Shown: positions 7,204 to 10,206 of the stretch, piece after piece | Layout: every line of letters begins with the position of its first letter | Numbering within the stretch: position 1 is the stretch's first letter | Assembly: GCA_021790615.1 (NCBI GenBank) | Contig: JAJYGW010000017.1 | Coordinates: forward strand, 21,660 to 31,865 | Reading direction: 5' to 3' | DNA from: Actinomycetes bacterium | GTDB lineage: Bacteria > Actinomycetota > Acidimicrobiia > Acidimicrobiales > JAKAOS01 | Length of the DNA: 10,206 nucleotides | Made by a program: the position numbers and the translations under genes | The notes under the pieces: model-generated | Seen by the model: only the letters and a program-made list of their open reading frames with translations | The model's database searches: none | What the model was told of the DNA's origin: nothing

Positions 7204-7971
7204 GTGCCGTTTCCCTCCGCCCGGACCGACGCGGTGGCGGCCAAGCTCCTCACGCTCGTCGAGCAGGTGCGGGCACTCACCGTGCTCCCCGTCGCCTGGG
7301 CGCGGGCGCTCTCGGACCAGCAGGACCTGATCGACGCAGACGTCGCCCAGTGGCTCGAGGTCTTCGGCGTCAACGACGGGAGGCATGGGCTCCACAGCCT
7401 CCTCTACGCCTTCGGCGAGTACCGCGCCCTCTACTACCACCGCCTCTCGCACGGCAACGCGACGGGGGCGCTTCTCGCCAGGCTGCTCCGGCGCTGGTGG
7501 AAGCCGACGGAGGGCCTCGAGCTGAGCACCCCGGAGATCGGATCCGGCCTGTTCATCGCCCACGGTCACGCCACCTGCATCGCGGCCGCCAGCATCGGCA
7601 GGAACTGCTGGGTGCACCACGGCGTCACGATCGGCTGGGACTACCGCGGAGGGCGTGCCCCGATCATCGGTGACGGGGTCTTCTTCGGCACCGGCGCCGT
7701 GGTGCTCGGCGAGGTCACCGTCGGCGACGGCGCGAGGATCGGAGCGAACGCGGTCGTCCTGTGCGACGTTCCTCCCGGCGCCACCGCAGTCGGCGCGCCG
7801 GCACGAATCATCCCGGCGGCCGAAGGCACGCAGCCGGGACCGGATGGGAAGGAGCCGGTTGAGCTCGATGCTCGGGCGGCCTCCGAACGCCAGGGCACGC
7901 TCGACGCTCAGCGAGTCGCGAGGATCGCCACGAGCAGCGCCAGCAACACCACGGCCAACACCACGGCGTAG
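7204..7971 (+). CDS. Serine O-acetyltransferase-like left-handed beta-helix acyltransferase
   Basis: A 255-residue hexapeptide-repeat acyltransferase. An all-helical N-terminal region (about 1-105) precedes a left-handed beta-helix (about 108-200) with IGSGLFIAHGHA, SIGRNCWVHHGVTIG, PIIGDGVFFGTGAVVLGEVTVGDGARIGANAVV and VPPGATAVGAPARII. Order and wording match serine acetyltransferase (CysE), which makes O-acetylserine from serine and acetyl-CoA for cysteine synthesis. His120 aligns with the catalytic His of the CysE Asp-His pair, but the preceding residue is Ala119 instead of Asp, so another acceptor, such as a sugar, is possible. Residues 204-255 form a polar tail outside the fold; the last 21 are encoded opposite the small membrane-protein gene. 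GTG 7204 is the chosen start, 11 bp after pxpBC, with no Shine-Dalgarno. Fold is certain, substrate is not. Confidence 0.83.
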   Translation: MPFPSARTDAVAAKLLTLVEQVRALTVLPVAWARALSDQQDLIDADVAQWLEVFGVNDGRHGLHSLLYAFGEYRALYYHRLSHGNATGALLARLLRRWWKPTEGLELSTPEIGSGLFIAHGHATCIAAASIGRNCWVHHGVTIGWDYRGGRAPIIGDGVFFGTGAVVLGEVTVGDGARIGANAVVLCDVPPGATAVGAPARIIPAAEGTQPGPDGKEPVELDARAASERQGTLDAQRVARIATSSASNTTANTTA

Positions 7972-8219
7972 AGCCAGCCCTTCCCGACGCTGAGGCTCGC
8001 CCAGCGCGGACGTCTTTCGAGGCTGCCGTAGAGGCTGGCGTCCCAATCGTGCTGCGTCCAGCCTCGCGGTACCCGCTCGGGCGAGCCGGGTGGTGCCGAC
8101 TCCGTCTCGGGCAACACCTCACCCTTCACCTCGCTGGCGACGGGCTCATCGTCTCGAGCCTGTGGCCCGTGCACCGCCTCGTCCCGGGCTCGCCCACCCT
8201 CTCCTGGTGTTTCGCTCAC
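7908..8219 (-). CDS. Small tail-anchored membrane protein of unknown function
   Basis: A 103-residue protein I do not recognise. Residues 1-55 are acidic and Pro/Glu/Gly-rich, probably disordered. A compact aromatic segment follows (WTQHDWDASLYG, about 54-65), then a basic stretch (RRPRW) and one hydrophobic helix (about 82-101) ending two residues before the C-terminus. With no signal peptide and basic residues before the helix, the expected topology is N-in with essentially no extracytoplasmic part, i.e. tail-anchored. The start is GTG 8219. Coding support comes from the clean helix and ordered composition, not family recognition. Its 3' end overlaps the convergent acyltransferase gene by 64 bp, where the helix is encoded. 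It is divergent from the site-2 protease gene across 59 bp, making it a conceivable partner or substrate of that protease. Confidence 0.72.
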   Translation of the reverse strand: MSETPGEGGRARDEAVHGPQARDDEPVASEVKGEVLPETESAPPGSPERVPRGWTQHDWDASLYGSLERRPRWASLSVGKGWLYAVVLAVVLLALLVAILATR

Positions 8220-8233
8220 AGCAAACTCTACGG

Positions 8234-8260
8234 CTGACGTGGCAGGCTGGACGCTATAAC
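8234..8260 (+). promoter_or_regulatory. Candidate promoter for the site-2 protease gene
   Basis: A -35-like CTGACG (8234-8239) and a -10-like TATAAC (8255-8260) lie in the 59-bp divergent gap upstream of the protease start at 8279. The spacer is 15 bp, shorter than the usual 16-18. TATAAC is one of the few AT-rich hexamers locally. Transcription would begin near 8267, leaving about 12 nt of leader, which would contain the GAGG at 8267-8270. Weak but plausible. Confidence 0.35.
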
Positions 8261-8278
8261 CGTCTCGAGGCCGATGCG

Positions 8279-9487
8279 ATGAGAGGTTCCGTCACCATCT
8301 TGAAGGTGGCAGGTGTACCCATTCGGGTGCACTGGAGCTTCTTGCTGCTCGTGCTGTTCGTCTTCCTCTCCTCACAGGGCATGACCAGCGCATTCATCGT
8401 GGACTACGTGCTGTTCCTGCTTGCGTTGTTTGCTTCCGTCACGATCCACGAGCTGTCGCACTCCGTCGTGGCGATGCGGCTCGGTCTCAAGGTCCGAGAC
8501 ATCGTGCTGCTCCCGATCGGTGGTGTCTCCGAGATCGAGGGGATGGGATCCTCGTCCGCCTCCGTCGAGGGCCGTATCGCCATCGCCGGACCCCTTGCAA
8601 GCATCGTGCTCGGGAGCGTGCTCCTCGGCCTCGCGGCGCTCACGCACGAGCCGATCTGGCCACCGAGCCTCGCAATCACCGGCAGCGATTGGCTGATGAG
8701 GCTGGGCTGGCTCAACCTCGCCCTGGCCGCCTTCAACCTGCTTCCCGCGCTCCCGATGGACGGCGGGCGGGTGTTCCGTTCCCTGCTCGCCCGGAAGCAG
8801 AGCGAGGTGCGGGCGACCCGTATCGCCGCAGTGGTGGCCGGCGTGCTCGCGATCGCCATGATCGGCGTCGCGCTGCAGATCAACGACTTCTTCCTGATCC
8901 TGATCGGCCTGTTCGTGCTGATGGGGGCCAACTCTGAGTGGCAGGCGGCCAAGCTGAAGAGCTCGCTCGGAGCGCTGAACGTCGGGGCCGTCATGCACGC
9001 AGACTCGACGACCGTTCCCGCGACCGTCCCGGCCACAGAGGTCTTCGCCTGGCTCGCCCACTTCCCCGGGCGCGCTATCGCCGTCGTCGACGAGCTCGGG
9101 AACTACGTCGGTATCGTGGATGCGAACGACGTGGCGGGGGCACTGCAGGACATGGCCGTCGGGCAGGCTGCAGACCGCCAGGCTCGCACTCTCCGCCCGG
9201 ACACGGCGTTGTTCCCGGATGCCGTCGAAGCGTTCCAGCTGTCACGCCGCTCCGACCTTGCCGTGCTCGTCGACCGCCGGGTGGTCGGGATCGTGTACCT
9301 GCCGATCGTGACGGACGCCCTCATGCGCGCACGCAACGCCGCCGGGCCGTACGGACCCCAGGCTCCCCGTAAGAACGCGGGTGCGGGGGTGGGGAGTGGT
9401 ATCGGTGGTGGGGGTGGCGGTGGCTTCGGCGGGTTCGGCGGCTTCGGCGGGTTCGGCGGGTTCGGCGGGGGGTCGTCCGGCATCTGA
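8279..9487 (+). CDS. Site-2-protease-type intramembrane zinc metalloprotease (M50) with CBS-like region
   Basis: A 402-residue polytopic M50 protease of the S2P class that combines a membrane core with CBS domains, the architecture of mycobacterial Rip3. Such enzymes cleave single-pass membrane proteins within the bilayer. The catalytic motif is HELSH (His57, Glu58, His61) in a membrane helix; NLLPALPMDGGR holds the third zinc ligand Asp161; AIAGPLAS (101-108) is the usual GP segment. About six hydrophobic segments lie between 19 and 218. Residues 234-347 resemble a degenerate CBS pair, including VGAVMHAD, AIAVVDELGNYVGIVDANDV and LAVLVDRRVVGIVYLPIV. The tail (370-402) is almost only Gly and Phe, built on GGF triplets, and is not part of the core family. 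ATG 8279 has GAGG 8 nt upstream and precedes the usual N-terminal ILKVAGVPIRVHWSF. Divergently transcribed from the small tail-anchored protein. Confidence 0.93.
   Translation: MRGSVTILKVAGVPIRVHWSFLLLVLFVFLSSQGMTSAFIVDYVLFLLALFASVTIHELSHSVVAMRLGLKVRDIVLLPIGGVSEIEGMGSSSASVEGRIAIAGPLASIVLGSVLLGLAALTHEPIWPPSLAITGSDWLMRLGWLNLALAAFNLLPALPMDGGRVFRSLLARKQSEVRATRIAAVVAGVLAIAMIGVALQINDFFLILIGLFVLMGANSEWQAAKLKSSLGALNVGAVMHADSTTVPATVPATEVFAWLAHFPGRAIAVVDELGNYVGIVDANDVAGALQDMAVGQAADRQARTLRPDTALFPDAVEAFQLSRRSDLAVLVDRRVVGIVYLPIVTDALMRARNAAGPYGPQAPRKNAGAGVGSGIGGGGGGGFGGFGGFGGFGGFGGGSSGI
9425..9469 (+). repeat. In-frame 9-bp tandem repeat encoding the Gly-Phe tail
   Basis: Five tandem copies of TTCGGCGGG, the second ending in C, each encoding Phe-Gly-Gly. 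They sit inside a Gly-rich stretch beginning near 9390 at the C-terminus of the M50 protease. As the unit is a multiple of three, copy-number changes would preserve the frame. Confidence 0.9.
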
Positions 9488-9500
9488 GACGACACGTCTC
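9486..9500 (+). terminator. Small hairpin at the end of the protease gene
   Basis: GAGACG (9486-9491) and CGTCTC (9495-9500) form a perfect 6-bp stem with an ACA loop, starting within the protease stop codon. No T-tract follows directly. Further GC-rich stems occur downstream, ending in ATTTT at 9566-9570, so it may belong to a composite termination region or be a 3'-end structure. Confidence 0.35.
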
Positions 9501-9519
9501 GCGCCACGGGGCGAGTCCT

Positions 9520-9552
<33 letters not shown>

Positions 9553-9568
9553 GCGGGCCCGCTGCATT

Positions 9569-9610
9569 TTGTGAAGCCACACGGTCGCCGGCGACACACC
9601 AGCTTCACAA
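9569..9610. repeat. Concentric inverted repeat of 42 bp
   Basis: Outer arms TTGTGAAGC (9569-9577) and GCTTCACAA (9602-9610) are perfect inverted repeats. The centre is a perfect 12-bp palindrome GTCGCCGGCGAC (9584-9595). Both share one dyad axis at 9589/9590, separated by 6-bp unpaired segments. The outer arms are AT-richer than the surroundings, which makes chance less likely. It could be an operator for a dimeric regulator, a structured RNA or a bidirectional stem; no promoter or gene start is adjacent. Confidence 0.75.
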
Positions 9611-9658
9611 GTTGATCGCCACGTCACCGGCCTCCACCACCGCCAGAGCGATCCCGCG

Positions 9659-9686
9659 AAAAGGCCGCCGGCAGAACCGGCGGCCT
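9659..9686 (-). terminator. Intrinsic terminator of the cold-shock gene
   Basis: A perfect 10-bp stem, AGGCCGCCGG (9662-9671) and CCGGCGGCCT (9677-9686), with a 5-nt loop. On the minus strand the stem runs into four T residues (A at 9659-9662 on the plus strand). It begins about 73 nt beyond the cold-shock stop codon. The T-tract is short but the stem is very stable. Confidence 0.75.
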
Positions 9687-9698
9687 CCTCCCAGATCT

Positions 9699-9751
9699 CC
9701 GGACGAACGCCGGACGATCACCGGATCCGGCGCATGCCGGACCCGACCGGA
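9699..9751. repeat. Cluster of CCGGA motifs in the cold-shock 3' region
   Basis: CCGGA occurs at 9699, 9710, 9721, 9737 and 9747 on the plus strand, the first three exactly 11 bp apart; the third is part of the palindrome CCGGATCCGG (9721-9730). The cluster lies between the cold-shock stop and its terminator, so it is in the 3' untranslated region of that mRNA. It may be degenerate tandem duplication; no function is evident. Confidence 0.4.
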
Positions 9752-9758
9752 TTCCGAA

Positions 9759-9959
9759 TCAGAGCGGTCGGACGTTCTGGGCTTCGTCGCCCTTTCGGCC
9801 CGGACCGATGTCGAACTCGACGAGCTGACCCTCGCTGAGGGACTTGTACCCGTTCCCTTGGATGTTGGAGTAGTGGACGAACACGTCGTCACCGTCCTCA
9901 CGCGAGATGAACCCGTAGCCCTTCTCGGCGTTGAAGAACTTCACGGTTCCTGTTGCCAA
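9759..9959 (-). CDS. Cold-shock domain protein, CspA family
   Basis: A 66-residue single cold-shock domain, an OB-fold binder of single-stranded RNA or DNA that acts as an RNA chaperone in the cytosol. Both nucleic-acid motifs are clear: RNP1 as KGYGFI (13-18) and RNP2 as DVFVHY (25-30). It begins [13 protein letters not shown] and ends DEAQNVRPL, as in compact actinobacterial members (B. subtilis CspB is 67 residues). I chose TTG 9959 because it sits where homologues have Met and has AGGAA 12 nt upstream. GTG 9971 would add four residues, but the same AGGAA abuts it and could not serve as a ribosome site. An intrinsic terminator follows at 9659-9686. Convergent with the M50 protease gene. 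Confidence 0.93.
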   Translation of the reverse strand: MATGTVKFFNAEKGYGFISREDGDDVFVHYSNIQGNGYKSLSEGQLVEFDIGPGRKGDEAQNVRPL

Positions 9960-9971
9960 TTGCTTGCTCAC

Positions 9972-10081
9972 TTCCTGACTGCGGCCCACTTTGGGTCGTC
10001 TGAACTGCCTCCCCACTGCGGGACGGCTCCGGCAGGATAGCCGCTGTACACGCCTGAGCGGGCTGGAACGCCCTGACCTGC
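9972..10081 (-). promoter_or_regulatory. Leader and promoter region of the cold-shock gene
   Basis: No coding potential is convincing in these ~110 bp. On the minus strand a TATCCT hexamer (10039-10034) is a possible -10 box; no matching -35 at 16-18 bp is clear. If used, it gives a 5' leader of roughly 70 nt, compatible with the long leaders of csp mRNAs. AGGAA directly before 9971 is the only Shine-Dalgarno-like element. Confidence 0.3.
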
Positions 10082-10206
10082 TCAACCGAGGCTGAAGGCG
10101 AGCGCCCCTCCCAAGCACACCACGCCGACCACGAGCCAGGTGACGTAGTCGTTGACCACTCCGCTCTAAAGACCGTCGAGCGCGTCCGTGATCCAGCCCG
10201 CCGGCT
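10082..10206 (-). pseudogene. Degenerate 3' end of a membrane-protein gene, possibly NuoL-like, interrupted by TAG
   Basis: The minus strand entering from the right edge reads [12 protein letters not shown], then TAG (10168-10166), then in the same frame [16 protein letters not shown] and a further hydrophobic stretch up to TGA at 10084-10082. The sequence after the stop looks like a final transmembrane helix. If TAG were CAG, the join would read GLQSGVVNDY, resembling the LQ(S/T)G...Y segment before the last helix of NuoL/MrpA-type proton-pumping subunits. Either the upstream gene ends at TAG and a former tail is now untranslated, or this is a remnant or sequence error. Too little is in the window to name the gene. 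Confidence 0.35.

Noticed and set aside
9960..10118. N-terminal extension of the cold-shock protein
   Set aside because: Residues are Arg/Ser-rich and unlike any cold-shock N-terminus; the domain is complete from TTG 9959 or GTG 9971.

Overview
The window is GC-rich, uses GTG and possibly TTG as start codons, and carries a DUF3039 protein, a family largely confined to Actinomycetota. It reads as a chromosomal segment of a high-GC actinobacterium, possibly from a lesser-known class; the lineage is inferred from style and gene families, not from a marker gene. It is densely packed and mostly metabolic. I see no tRNA, rRNA, transposase, phage gene or CRISPR array.

Layout: (1) 42-1236, plus strand: a DUF62-type S-adenosylmethionine hydrolase followed 4 bp later by the DUF3039 protein. 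(2) 1170-2991, minus strand: a VOC/glyoxalase-fold protein followed by a PatB/MalY-type PLP-dependent C-S lyase whose GTG start overlaps the VOC stop. The lyase 3' end overlaps the convergent DUF3039 gene by 67 bp. (3) 3046-7192: 5-oxoprolinase genes on the plus strand, pxpA and a fused pxpB-pxpC, separated by ilvD (dihydroxy-acid dehydratase) on the minus strand. Four copies of a 10-bp repeat fill the pxpA/ilvD convergent junction. (4) 7204-8219: a serine-acetyltransferase-like hexapeptide acyltransferase, overlapping by 64 bp a convergent gene for a small tail-anchored membrane protein. (5) 8279-9487: a site-2-protease (M50) with a CBS-like region and a Gly/Phe repeat tail. (6) 9488-9758: a gene-free convergent spacer with short tandem repeats, a concentric inverted repeat and a terminator. 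(7) 9759-9959: a cold-shock protein on the minus strand. (8) 10082-10206: the degenerate 3' end of a membrane-protein gene on the minus strand, possibly NuoL-like, interrupted by TAG.

How it fits together: several products touch sulfur and amino-acid metabolism (SAM hydrolysis, cystathionine or cysteine-S-conjugate beta-lyase, serine acetyltransferase-like enzyme, 5-oxoproline to glutamate, branched-chain amino-acid synthesis). That common theme is an inference from neighbourhood only. The least described elements are the small tail-anchored protein divergent from the site-2 protease, the two antisense C-terminal overlaps, and the structured spacer between the protease and cold-shock genes.
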